From: Clostridia bacterium
GTDB lineage: Bacteria; Bacillota; Clostridia; Oscillospirales; Acutalibacteraceae
Direction of reading: 5' to 3'
Length of the DNA: 64,000 nt
Assembly: GCA_017430535.1 (NCBI GenBank)
Contig: JAFRMR010000003.1
Coordinates: 248,001-312,000 of the forward strand
In this document: one piece after another, positions 1 through 6,994 of the stretch
Layout: each line of letters starts with the position of its first letter
Position numbering within the stretch: position 1 is the first letter of the stretch
Notes under the pieces: model-generated
What the model was told of the DNA's origin: nothing
The model's input: only the letters and a program-made list of their open reading frames with translations
Databases searched by the model: none
Program-made: the position numbers and the translations under genes

Positions 1-520
1 TCGGTTTGTATGCGCCTGCGGCGAAAAGAAAGCTTATGAAAAGCACTCATTTACCTGGAAAACGGAAAAAGAACCAACGGCAACAAAACAGGGATTAACA
101 AAGGGTATCTGCAGCAAATGCGGTTACTGTATAACAAAAGCAATTCCTCCCCTCGGCAATCCGGTAATCAATGCTCCGGCAGGCCGTAAAATTGCCTACA
201 GGTCAAATATCAAAGTTAAGGCAACCGGTAAAGATATACCGTCAGATTGCAGGCTTGTTCTTTTTGCCGGAAACAAACCGGTCAGATACGGCGATAACAG
301 CAAAGTGGAATATGAGGCAGAAGATATTAGAGATAATATATCTTTTACAGTTAAGGTTATGGGCAAAACCGATAACAAAGTGCGAAATAACAGCAACGGT
401 AATCCCCTTATCAAATCCTTTGATGTAACCCTGAATAAAGGATTTTTCCAGAGAATAATCGCATTTTTTGTTCATCTTTTCAAGCTCACAAAAACCGAAA
501 GATTTGAGCCAACCGCATAA
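1..520 (+). CDS. Secreted Cys-rich repeat protein, 3' end only
   Basis: The protein starts left of the window; the frame is open from base 2 to the stop at 518-520, leaving about 172 residues. It opens with a cysteine-rich repeat (CACGEK, then CSKCGYC about 35 residues on, ending in IPPLG). This repeat type is common in secreted proteins of gut Clostridia and recurs in the papain-like protein at 49561. A region that looks beta-rich (about residues 60-140) follows, and then a short amphipathic tail, GFFQRIIAFFVHLFK. The same tail motif ends the secreted protein at 21385. Export is inferred from these features; the signal peptide is not in view. Function unknown. A hairpin terminator follows directly. 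Confidence 0.7.
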   Translation, partial: RFVCACGEKKAYEKHSFTWKTEKEPTATKQGLTKGICSKCGYCITKAIPPLGNPVINAPAGRKIAYRSNIKVKATGKDIPSDCRLVLFAGNKPVRYGDNSKVEYEAEDIRDNISFTVKVMGKTDNKVRNNSNGNPLIKSFDVTLNKGFFQRIIAFFVHLFKLTKTERFEPTA

Positions 521-538
521 TTGAAAATGATATTAAAA

Positions 539-571
539 CCGCCCGGAATATCTACAAAGTATTCCGGGCGG
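539..571. terminator. Bidirectional terminator hairpin
   Basis: A 12-bp perfect inverted repeat (arms 539-550 and 560-571, 9-nt loop) lies between two convergent genes and is followed by TATTTC. The same arm sequence type recurs at 55441-55473, also beside a SanA-like gene. Confidence 0.8.
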
Positions 572-579
572 TATTTCTG

Positions 580-1209
580 TTATTTAATTTCAACATCATC
601 CATATAATTTGGTTCAGGCCTGATAAAAACAAAAATAAAATCTTTTACTCTTGCAAAAAATTCTCTTGTATGTCTGTAAAGCGCCGATGGATAATCCTGC
701 GCTGTTTTTTCTGCGGCAACACCCGCTGCATCCATTCCAAGGCATCTTGCAGCAAACACGCTCCTGAACAGGTGATATTTCTGGGTTACAATAAGCGGTT
801 TGCACACCCCGATTAGTTCTTTCGCTCTGTACATTGATTCATAAGTTGAAAGACCGCCTTCATCCATAATTATTATTCTGTCTTCTAGGCCCTGCTTAAT
901 GGCGTAATCTTTCATTGCTTTCGGCTCATTATAGTATTTATCGATGCCGTCCCCACTCATAACAACATAACGGCTCTGCTTACAATTATAAAGTCTGATT
1001 GCAGTATCAAGCCTGTCTTTGAGCAAAGCGCCGGGCTCTTTTCCGTTTACGCTTGTGCCGAGTACCAGAATACAATCATAATTTTCTGTAAGCTTATCTT
1101 CTTTCTTAATGTAAACTGAGCTATATGCAATAACCGCAATATTGATTATTACAAGAGATGAAATAAGAACTGAAATTATTTTTATAACGAATTTAAAAAA
1201 CTTTTTCAT
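580..1209 (-). CDS. SanA/YdcF-like membrane protein (DUF218)
   Basis: A 209-residue protein with one N-terminal membrane segment (about residues 8-30) and a DUF218/SanA-type domain outside it. Family signatures seen are YDCILVLGTSVNG, then VVMSGDG, then DEGGLSTYESMYRAKEL and VTQKYHLFRSVFAA. In this order they match the E. coli SanA/YdcF fold, which is linked to envelope integrity; no reaction is firmly established. The promoter at 1241-1269 lies just upstream. It is transcribed alone and converges on the preceding gene. A paralogue lies at 55487. Confidence 0.85.
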   Translation of the reverse strand: MKKFFKFVIKIISVLISSLVIINIAVIAYSSVYIKKEDKLTENYDCILVLGTSVNGKEPGALLKDRLDTAIRLYNCKQSRYVVMSGDGIDKYYNEPKAMKDYAIKQGLEDRIIIMDEGGLSTYESMYRAKELIGVCKPLIVTQKYHLFRSVFAARCLGMDAAGVAAEKTAQDYPSALYRHTREFFARVKDFIFVFIRPEPNYMDDVEIK

Positions 1210-1240
1210 TACTGCTCATCCTGCTGATTTTTATACTGTT

Positions 1241-1269
1241 ATTTTATCATCAATCATTTTTTCAGTCAA
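1241..1269 (-). promoter_or_regulatory. Promoter of the SanA-like gene
   Basis: On the minus strand, TTGACT (1264-1269), a 17-bp spacer and TAAAAT (1241-1246), about 32 bp before the start codon. Confidence 0.7.
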
Positions 1270-1292
1270 TTATCGGATTCACACCCTGTTTA

Positions 1293-1321
1293 TTGACTTT
1301 AATTTATCTTTAAGTTAAAAT
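1293..1321 (+). promoter_or_regulatory. Promoter of tgt
   Basis: TTGACT (1293-1298), 17-bp spacer, TAAAAT (1316-1321). The start codon at 1337 is only about 16 bp past the -10 box, so the leader would be very short. This fits the lack of a strong ribosome binding site. Confidence 0.65.
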
Positions 1322-1336
1322 AAGCCCGGTGATAAT

Positions 1337-2467
1337 ATGTTTGAACTTATAAAAAAAGAAAAGCTTGCAAGACGGGGAGTTCTTAAAACCGTTCACGGTG
1401 AAGTGCAGACCCCCGCTTTTATGAATGTTGCCACCTGCGGCGCAATCAAAGGGGCTCTTTCTTCAACTGACCTTGAAAATATAAACTGCCAAGTGATGCT
1501 TTCCAACACCTATCATCTGCATGTAAGGCCAGGCGACAAGCTGGTGAAAGAGCTGGGCGGCCTTCACAAATTTACAGGCTGGTCAGGTCCTATTCTGACA
1601 GACAGCGGCGGATTCCAGGTTTTTTCTCTTGCGTCACTGAGGAAAATCAAAGAGGAAGGTGTCTATTTCCAAAGTCATGTGGACGGGCGCTATATTTTCA
1701 TGGGACCGGAAGAAAGTATGCAGATACAATCCAACCTCGGCTCCACAATAGCTATGGCCTTTGATGAATGTGTTGAAAACCCCGCGACTTATGAATACGC
1801 CGAAAAATCCTGTGAAAGAACCGCCCGCTGGCTTGAAAGATGCAAAGCGGAAATGGCCAGACTGAATTCACTGCCTGATACCATAAACAAAAAGCAGCTG
1901 CTTTTCGGCATAAACCAGGGTTGCACTTTTGAAGACCTTAGAATCAATAATATGAAAGCAATCGCAAAGATGAATCTTGACGGTTATGCAATCGGCGGCC
2001 TTGCCGTGGGTGAACCTAAAGAAGAAATGTACAGAATTGTTTCAGCGGTGGAGCCATATATGCCCGAGGATAAAATCAGGTACCTTATGGGGGTCGGAAC
2101 CCCCGGGAATATTATTGAAAACGTTTACCGCGGTGTTGATTTGTTCGACTGCGTTATGCCGTCAAGAAATGCAAGGCACGGCCACCTCTTCACAAAAAGC
2201 GGAATAATAAACCTCAACAATAATAAGTATGAAAAGGATCTCTCCCCTATTGACCCGGAATGCGATTGCCCGGTTTGCCGCAAATTTTCAAGAGCATATA
2301 TCCGCCACCTTTTTAAATGCAAGGAAATGCTCGCTATGCGGCTTTGTGTTACACACAATCTGTATTTTTACAATAATCTGATGGCTGAAATACGCCTGGC
2401 AATTGAAGAGGACAGATTTGAGGAATACAGAAACAGGTATGCTGACACACTTGATACGCGTATATAA
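1337..2467 (+). CDS. tgt: Queuine/preQ1 tRNA-guanine transglycosylase
   Basis: A 376-residue TGT, the usual length for bacteria. It swaps guanine-34 of GUN-anticodon tRNAs for preQ1 in queuosine synthesis, in the cytoplasm. Seen: the base-binding motif TDSGGFQVFSL, GGLAVGEPKEEM, the nucleophile Asp271 in LFDCVMPSRNARHG, and the zinc site CDCPVCRKF with a further Cys and His in RHLFKCKEM. The neighbour yajC is the standard partner in bacteria (tgt-yajC). queA, often adjacent, is not in the window. The ATG has only a weak ribosome site, but the conserved N-terminus (FELIKKEKLARRG) begins right there. Confidence 0.97.
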   Translation: MFELIKKEKLARRGVLKTVHGEVQTPAFMNVATCGAIKGALSSTDLENINCQVMLSNTYHLHVRPGDKLVKELGGLHKFTGWSGPILTDSGGFQVFSLASLRKIKEEGVYFQSHVDGRYIFMGPEESMQIQSNLGSTIAMAFDECVENPATYEYAEKSCERTARWLERCKAEMARLNSLPDTINKKQLLFGINQGCTFEDLRINNMKAIAKMNLDGYAIGGLAVGEPKEEMYRIVSAVEPYMPEDKIRYLMGVGTPGNIIENVYRGVDLFDCVMPSRNARHGHLFTKSGIINLNNNKYEKDLSPIDPECDCPVCRKFSRAYIRHLFKCKEMLAMRLCVTHNLYFYNNLMAEIRLAIEEDRFEEYRNRYADTLDTRI

Positions 2468-2533
2468 AAAAATAGTTGCATAATTCTGCTATATAATTTA
2501 TAATGTTTACAATATTCACTCGGAGGTTAACCA

Positions 2534-3001
2534 ATGAACATTTTTTATCTTTTAGCATCAGCAGCCCAGCAGGGTTCCGGCGCACAGGCCGGTAAGGGCA
2601 GCTCGGTAAGCATGCTGGTCCTTATGGGCGCACTTTTTGCTGTAATGTATTTTGTAATGATTCGTCCCCAGAAGAAAAAACAGCAGGAAGAGCAGAATAT
2701 GCGTGACAACATCCAGGTCGGCGATGAGGTTACTACCATCGGCGGCATAATGGGCAGAGTTGTTACCGTAAAAGAAGATTCCCTTGTTATAGAAACCGGC
2801 GCCGACAGAAACAAAATGAAGATTGCACGCTGGGCTATTTCACAGAATAATACAGCAAACGAAAAAGCCGAAGCCGAAAGGCAGGCGGCCAAAGAAGCAG
2901 CAGAAGCCGAGAAGCAGAAGAAGCTTGAGGATGCCGCCGAAGAAAGCAAAGCCAAAAGAAAGAAATCCAAGAAAAACAAAGACGATACTTTTGATAATTA
3001 A
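2534..3001 (+). CDS. yajC: Sec translocase accessory subunit YajC
   Basis: A 155-residue YajC with a single membrane helix (about residues 24-46) ending in MIRPQKKKQQEEQ, the diagnostic YajC motif. The cytoplasmic domain reads GDEVTTIGGIMGRVVTV. After about residue 105 there is an unusually long, highly charged Ala/Glu/Lys tail, likely a disordered or coiled extension beyond the roughly 100-residue core. YajC joins SecDF-YidC at the translocon. The ribosome site GGAGG is well placed. secD/secF, which usually follow, are replaced here by a GtrA-like gene. Confidence 0.95.
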   Translation: MNIFYLLASAAQQGSGAQAGKGSSVSMLVLMGALFAVMYFVMIRPQKKKQQEEQNMRDNIQVGDEVTTIGGIMGRVVTVKEDSLVIETGADRNKMKIARWAISQNNTANEKAEAERQAAKEAAEAEKQKKLEDAAEESKAKRKKSKKNKDDTFDN

Positions 3002-3013
3002 GGAGAAAATAAA

Positions 3014-3625
3014 ATGGGTAAACTTAATCAGATTGACAAGGCAGCTGACAGCAAAGGCTCAGCCGTAACCACAATTTGGCAGTTTGTAAAATTCATTTTC
3101 GTAAGCCTGCTTGCAATGATAGTTCAGTTCACACTTCTCAATGTACTGAACCATCTGCCTCCGATAGTAGATCTTTTCGGGCAGGATTTTGAGTGGTGGG
3201 TATTCAAATCCCCGGTAAATATGGCTGAAGGTGCAATAGTTATCGGCGGCCTTGGCTATTTTATTTCAAACAATGTCGCCAACATTGTAGCTCAGATTGT
3301 AGCTTTCTTTGTAAACAGAGAAAAGACCTTCAATTCCGGCGCAAATATTGCAGTAACTCTCCCGATTTACATTGTATTCACCATCGCGCTTATCTGCTTC
3401 TCCGCCTGGCTCAATCCCACGCTTGCTCACCTTTTTGTAAGTAAAGGCTGGATGAAGGGCGATGCTGCTGCAAACCTTGCAACTATGATTTGCTCCGCAG
3501 TACAGTTCTTCCTTTACTTCCCGGTTGATAAAATCCTTTTCCACAAAAGAAAAGAAGAATCTGTTGCCGAAGGCGCTGCTGAAGAAGCCGCTGCCGACAC
3601 AGCTGAGGAGTCAAGCGAAGAATAA
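3014..3625 (+). CDS. GtrA-like four-helix membrane protein
   Basis: A 203-residue protein with four predicted membrane helices (about 20-45, 76-100, 118-138, 155-175). It carries GtrA-family hallmarks: FVKFIFVSLLAMIVQF near the start and FFVNREKTF after helix 2. GtrA proteins are thought to flip or position lipid-linked sugars for surface polymer glycosylation; the substrate here is unknown. A Glu/Ala-rich acidic tail of about 25 residues is extra. It starts 12 bp after yajC with a good AGGAG site, so it is co-transcribed, and a strong terminator follows. Confidence 0.75.
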   Translation: MGKLNQIDKAADSKGSAVTTIWQFVKFIFVSLLAMIVQFTLLNVLNHLPPIVDLFGQDFEWWVFKSPVNMAEGAIVIGGLGYFISNNVANIVAQIVAFFVNREKTFNSGANIAVTLPIYIVFTIALICFSAWLNPTLAHLFVSKGWMKGDAAANLATMICSAVQFFLYFPVDKILFHKRKEESVAEGAAEEAAADTAEESSEE

Positions 3626-3639
3626 TAAAAACAGTCTAA

Positions 3640-3665
3640 AGGACCGCCTCGGCGGTCCTTTTTCT
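3640..3665 (+). terminator. Rho-independent terminator of tgt operon
   Basis: AGGACCGCC/GGCGGTCCT stem with a 2-nt gap, followed by a T-rich run. Confidence 0.9.
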
Positions 3666-3705
3666 TATGGTTTATTATGCACAAAAAAATTACATTTTTT
3701 TCGGC

Positions 3706-3734
3706 TTGATAATTTATAAATAATGTGTGATAAT
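3706..3734 (+). promoter_or_regulatory. Promoter of M28 peptidase gene
   Basis: TTGATA (3706-3711), 17-bp spacer, GATAAT (3729-3734), about 30 bp ahead of the start. Confidence 0.6.
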
Positions 3735-3765
3735 AACAGTATAGTTTTTAAATGGAGGAATGAGA

Positions 3766-5025
3766 ATGGATCTTTCAAAAATCATTGAGAAAAAAAGCGG
3801 ATATGCAAGATATATGTATCAGGAAATCAGATACATATGCACTAAATTTGAAAAAAGAGGACCCGGTTCAAAGGGTGAATACCAGGCCTGTCAGTATATG
3901 GGCGATGTTATGAAGCGCCTTGGCTGTGACAGAGTTGAGGTTGAAGAGTTCAAAGAGAACCCCAAATCCTTCTTTGGCTGGATTTACATCACAATCACCT
4001 GCGTACTTGCAGCTATTGCTCTTTTCCTTATCGGCGTAGGTGTAGGCGGTGCTCTTTCTAAGATTCTGCCCATTATCGGCGTTATACTTATTGTTTTTGG
4101 CCTTGTGGTAGTTCTTCTTCAGTTTGGTTTTTATAAAAAAGCCGTTGACTTCCTTTTCCCCGAAGAAACAGGCCATAATGTTACCGCATACAAAGCCCCT
4201 ACAGGCGAAGTAAAAAGAAGAATCGTTTTCAACGGTCACCCCGATGCTGCCTGGGAATGGCCCGTAAACTATGCGCTTGGCGGAGTAGGTTTTGAAAGTC
4301 ACGCAATTATCTGCGCTGTAGGCGCTGTGTTCTACTGCGTTCTTTCCGTAATTGCCGCTATCTTTGCCATAAAAGGCCAGGATCTTTCCACTGTTTTCCA
4401 TATCGGTCTCTGGGGACTTTTATTTGTTCCTTTTGAGTTCGGACTTTACTTTATGGTAAACTGGAAGAGAATTGTTGACGGCGCAAATGACAACCTTTCA
4501 GGCTGCTATATGGGTATCGCAATCCTTAAAGCACTTCAGGATGAGCAGATTGAGCTTGAGAACACCGAAATCTGCGTTTGCCTTACCGGTTCCGAAGAAG
4601 CAGGCCTCAGAGGATCAAAAGCCTGGTGTGAAGCCCACCCCGACGCTTTCAAAGATGTTCCCACGTTTATTTATTCATATGATACAATTCATGATCCCAA
4701 GTATCTGCTTGTAAACTACCGTGACCTTAACGCTACTGTTAAAGCCGATAAGGATGTTTCCGATTTGTTTATGGAAGCTGCGCAGGAGCTCGGCATTGTA
4801 TGCAAAAAGGGTATGGTTCCTCCCCTTGGCGGCGCTACCGATAACGCAGCATTCAGCCAGGCAGGCTTAAGATCCACTGGTATCACCGGCCTTAATCATA
4901 AACTTGAAAGCTATTATCACACAAGAAAAGACAGCTATGACAACATGAATATGGACGGCCTTGCAGATTGCTTTGCAGCCTCCGTAAAAGTGCTTGAAAT
5001 GTTTGATAACGGCGCAAAACAGTAA
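3766..5025 (+). CDS. M28-type zinc peptidase with internal membrane helices
   Basis: A 419-residue protein resembling M28 aminopeptidases. An in-frame ATG at 3760 lies only 1 nt after GGAGG (3754-3758), so the ATG at 3766 (7-nt spacing) is chosen. Metal and catalytic motifs seen are NGHPDAAWEW (about 157), VDGANDNLSG (about 238), GSEEAGLRGS (about 276), a later SYDTIHDP and a C-terminal NHKLESYYHT. The zinc ligands and catalytic Glu are therefore all present. Unusually, two hydrophobic blocks (about 71-121 and 178-232) split the domain between the first His motif and the second Asp motif, so the enzyme is membrane-embedded. The substrate is unknown. Confidence 0.8.
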   Translation: MDLSKIIEKKSGYARYMYQEIRYICTKFEKRGPGSKGEYQACQYMGDVMKRLGCDRVEVEEFKENPKSFFGWIYITITCVLAAIALFLIGVGVGGALSKILPIIGVILIVFGLVVVLLQFGFYKKAVDFLFPEETGHNVTAYKAPTGEVKRRIVFNGHPDAAWEWPVNYALGGVGFESHAIICAVGAVFYCVLSVIAAIFAIKGQDLSTVFHIGLWGLLFVPFEFGLYFMVNWKRIVDGANDNLSGCYMGIAILKALQDEQIELENTEICVCLTGSEEAGLRGSKAWCEAHPDAFKDVPTFIYSYDTIHDPKYLLVNYRDLNATVKADKDVSDLFMEAAQELGIVCKKGMVPPLGGATDNAAFSQAGLRSTGITGLNHKLESYYHTRKDSYDNMNMDGLADCFAASVKVLEMFDNGAKQ

Positions 5026-5044
5026 TTTAATAACATATATAAAC

Positions 5045-5076
5045 CACGGCAGGTCATCAGACCTGCCGTTCTTTTT
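5045..5076. terminator. Terminator between convergent genes
   Basis: Nine-bp stem ACGGCAGGT/ACCTGCCGT with a 6-nt loop and T-run on the + strand. The gene on the other strand ends at the same place. Confidence 0.85.
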
Positions 5077-6596
5077 TATTTCATCTCTTCATTCTGAGTG
5101 AGGATATCTTCTTTGAATTCATCGTTTATTTCGGGGTAGGCGGAGAGCATAGGCTCAACTTCTTTGCCTTTCTTTCTGTCAAAATAGTTTGCCGTGATTT
5201 TAACCACAAGGCCGCTGAGGGCAATAAGGCAAATCAGGTTGGGCAGAGCCATAAGGCCGTTGAAGGTATCGTCAATTGCCCAGATAAGATCGCTCTTGAT
5301 AAGAGAAGAAACGGCAATAAGCGCAACATAAATTACCTTGAAACCGACAACAACCTTTTTACGGCTTTCCGGTTTCAGCCGACCGAAGCAGAATTCAACT
5401 GCTTTTTCACCGTAATAGGACCAGGCAATAACAGTGGTGAAAGCAAAAAGAGGAAGTATAATTGAAAACACAGCGGTACCGAAAGAGCCGAAGGTATTTG
5501 AAAACATTGTCATTGACATTACGCTGTCTTCCATTTCGGAAGATAATGTATTCAAATCAAAGCTTGTAAGGAACATTACTGCCGTAAGTGTGCAAATAAT
5601 AAAAGTATCAAAGAAAACTTCAAACACGCCCCAGAGACCTTGCTTTACGGGTTCCCTTGTTTCTGATGCTGAGTGAGCTATAACGGATGAACCCAGGCCG
5701 GCTTCGTTTGAAAACACTCCCCTTGCCATTCCTTTTCTGATAACCTGAGAAAAACCGTAACCGAGAATTCCGCCGCCGACTGCGTTGAAGCTGAACGCTT
5801 TGGAAAATACAAGGCCGAATGCGCCGGGAATCTTTTTGAAATGAATACAGATAGCTATAAGGGACATAATAATAAACAGAAGAGACATAAAAGGAACAAG
5901 CATAGAAGCGACTTTACCTATTCTCTTTATTCCGCCGATAATAACAACAGCCGTAACAACTGCGACAATTATGCCGACAATAAGCTTTACGATGCCTGTA
6001 TTACCTCCAGAAACGGCGCGGGAATATGCTTCTGCAAGAGTGCCGGATATTTTATTGGTCTGCACTCCGCTCATACCTACGGCTGCAAGCATACAGAATG
6101 CGGCGGCAATATATCCCAGCCATTTCTGTTTCATACCGTAAGCAATATAATAAAATGCGCCGCCTGAAAGGTTGCCTTCTTTATCCTTTTTTCTGAAATA
6201 AAGGCCGAGTACATTTTCGGAATAATTGGTTACCATACCAAAGAAAGCGGAAACCCACATCCAGAATATGGCTCCGGGGCCTCCTGTAAGAATAGCGGAA
6301 ACAACGCCTATTATATTGCCTGTTCCCACGGTACCGGAAATAGCGGTGGAAAAGGCCTCAAACTGGGAAACAGACTTTGCCCTTGTATCCTGCTCCTTTT
6401 TCTTACCAAGGCTCTTTAAAGTGGGAATAATCGTTGTGTTAAGGGATTCTTTAAAATGGGTAATCTGCAGGAACTTCGTTCTGACCGTAAGCAAAATGCC
6501 TGTGCCGAGAATCAGAATTATTACGGGCCAGCCCCATACAATACCGTTCACCGCATCATTTACTTTTTCAACAGCTGAAATAAAACCGTTAAACAT
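5076..6596 (-). CDS. AGCS sodium:alanine/glycine symporter
   Basis: A 506-residue alanine-or-glycine:cation symporter (AGCS/AlsT family, TC 2.A.25) with about 11 membrane helices. Family motifs seen are TGTGNIIGVVSAILTGGPGA, which leads into FWMWVSAFFGM, and later FSNEAGLGSSVIAHSA. It imports a small neutral amino acid with Na+. The ATG is preceded by GGAG. The leader carries a glycine riboswitch with its own terminator, which points to glycine as substrate or signal. The gene is monocistronic and converges on the M28 gene. Confidence 0.95.
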   Translation of the reverse strand: MFNGFISAVEKVNDAVNGIVWGWPVIILILGTGILLTVRTKFLQITHFKESLNTTIIPTLKSLGKKKEQDTRAKSVSQFEAFSTAISGTVGTGNIIGVVSAILTGGPGAIFWMWVSAFFGMVTNYSENVLGLYFRKKDKEGNLSGGAFYYIAYGMKQKWLGYIAAAFCMLAAVGMSGVQTNKISGTLAEAYSRAVSGGNTGIVKLIVGIIVAVVTAVVIIGGIKRIGKVASMLVPFMSLLFIIMSLIAICIHFKKIPGAFGLVFSKAFSFNAVGGGILGYGFSQVIRKGMARGVFSNEAGLGSSVIAHSASETREPVKQGLWGVFEVFFDTFIICTLTAVMFLTSFDLNTLSSEMEDSVMSMTMFSNTFGSFGTAVFSIILPLFAFTTVIAWSYYGEKAVEFCFGRLKPESRKKVVVGFKVIYVALIAVSSLIKSDLIWAIDDTFNGLMALPNLICLIALSGLVVKITANYFDRKKGKEVEPMLSAYPEINDEFKEDILTQNEEMK

Positions 6597-6643
6597 ATAT
6601 TCTCCTTCTTGTCCGCATTAAAATAAAGCCGATTGGCAAAAAG

Positions 6644-6667
6644 AAAAGCCGGCAACAAACTGCCGAC
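6644..6667 (-). terminator. Riboswitch expression-platform terminator
   Basis: On the minus strand a 7-bp stem (arms 6661-6667 and 6648-6654, 6-nt loop) followed by TTTTCTTTTT sits between the aptamer and the symporter start. Its 5' arm also matches upstream leader bases at 6773-6779. Confidence 0.75.
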
Positions 6668-6693
6668 TGAAAATCAGAATAATCTGTTAATAC

Positions 6694-6769
6694 CTCCGTC
6701 CTTTTGCCTGAGAGATTGGGGGGATAACCCTTTGCACCTTCGGCATCCATTAAATGGAATTCTCCGGAG
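6694..6769 (-). promoter_or_regulatory. Glycine riboswitch (single aptamer)
   Basis: The minus strand carries the gcvT-motif consensus. P1 arms are CTCCG (6765-6769 side) and CGGAG (6694-6698 side), the core is GCCGAAGGTGCAA, and then comes TCTCTCAGGCAAAAGGAC. Only one full aptamer is present; the stretch just upstream (6770-6805) can form extra pairings but lacks a second core. It lies in the leader of the AGCS symporter, about 100 bp from the start codon. Whether glycine turns the gene on or off is not settled by the sequence. Confidence 0.93.
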
Positions 6770-6838
6770 TTCGTCGGCATACAGTCGGAGCACATCCCCT
6801 TCTGCAAGCTTCATACGAACATATTTATTTTCCCGTGG

Positions 6839-6867
6839 ATTATAACATAGAGACAGGGAATAATCAA
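6839..6867 (-). promoter_or_regulatory. Promoter of riboswitch-AGCS unit
   Basis: On the minus strand TTGATT (6862-6867), 17-bp spacer, TATAAT (6839-6844). The implied leader of about 235 nt contains the aptamer and terminator. Confidence 0.75.
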
Positions 6868-6912
6868 TGTTAATAATTTATATGATTTATCAGTTTTTAT
6901 TTTTTATTATTA

Positions 6913-6941
6913 TTGAAAATGCTATAGGTTTTTGCTAAAAT
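6913..6941 (+). promoter_or_regulatory. Promoter of the glycosidase operon
   Basis: TTGAAA (6913-6918), 17-bp spacer, TAAAAT (6936-6941). It overlaps a possible upstream TTG start of the GH29 frame and so rules that start out. Confidence 0.65.
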
Positions 6942-6994
6942 TGAAAGTGGATTTTTGTAACTTAAATGATGTGCCATCAAAGGAGGTCTGCCCG

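Noticed and set aside
6589-6807. A 72-codon minus-strand frame upstream of the symporter
   Set aside because: It is the glycine riboswitch and terminator read as protein.
6932-6994. N-terminal extension of the GH29 gene from a TTG
   Set aside because: It overlaps the promoter, and the GTG at 6995 has a perfect AGGAGG.
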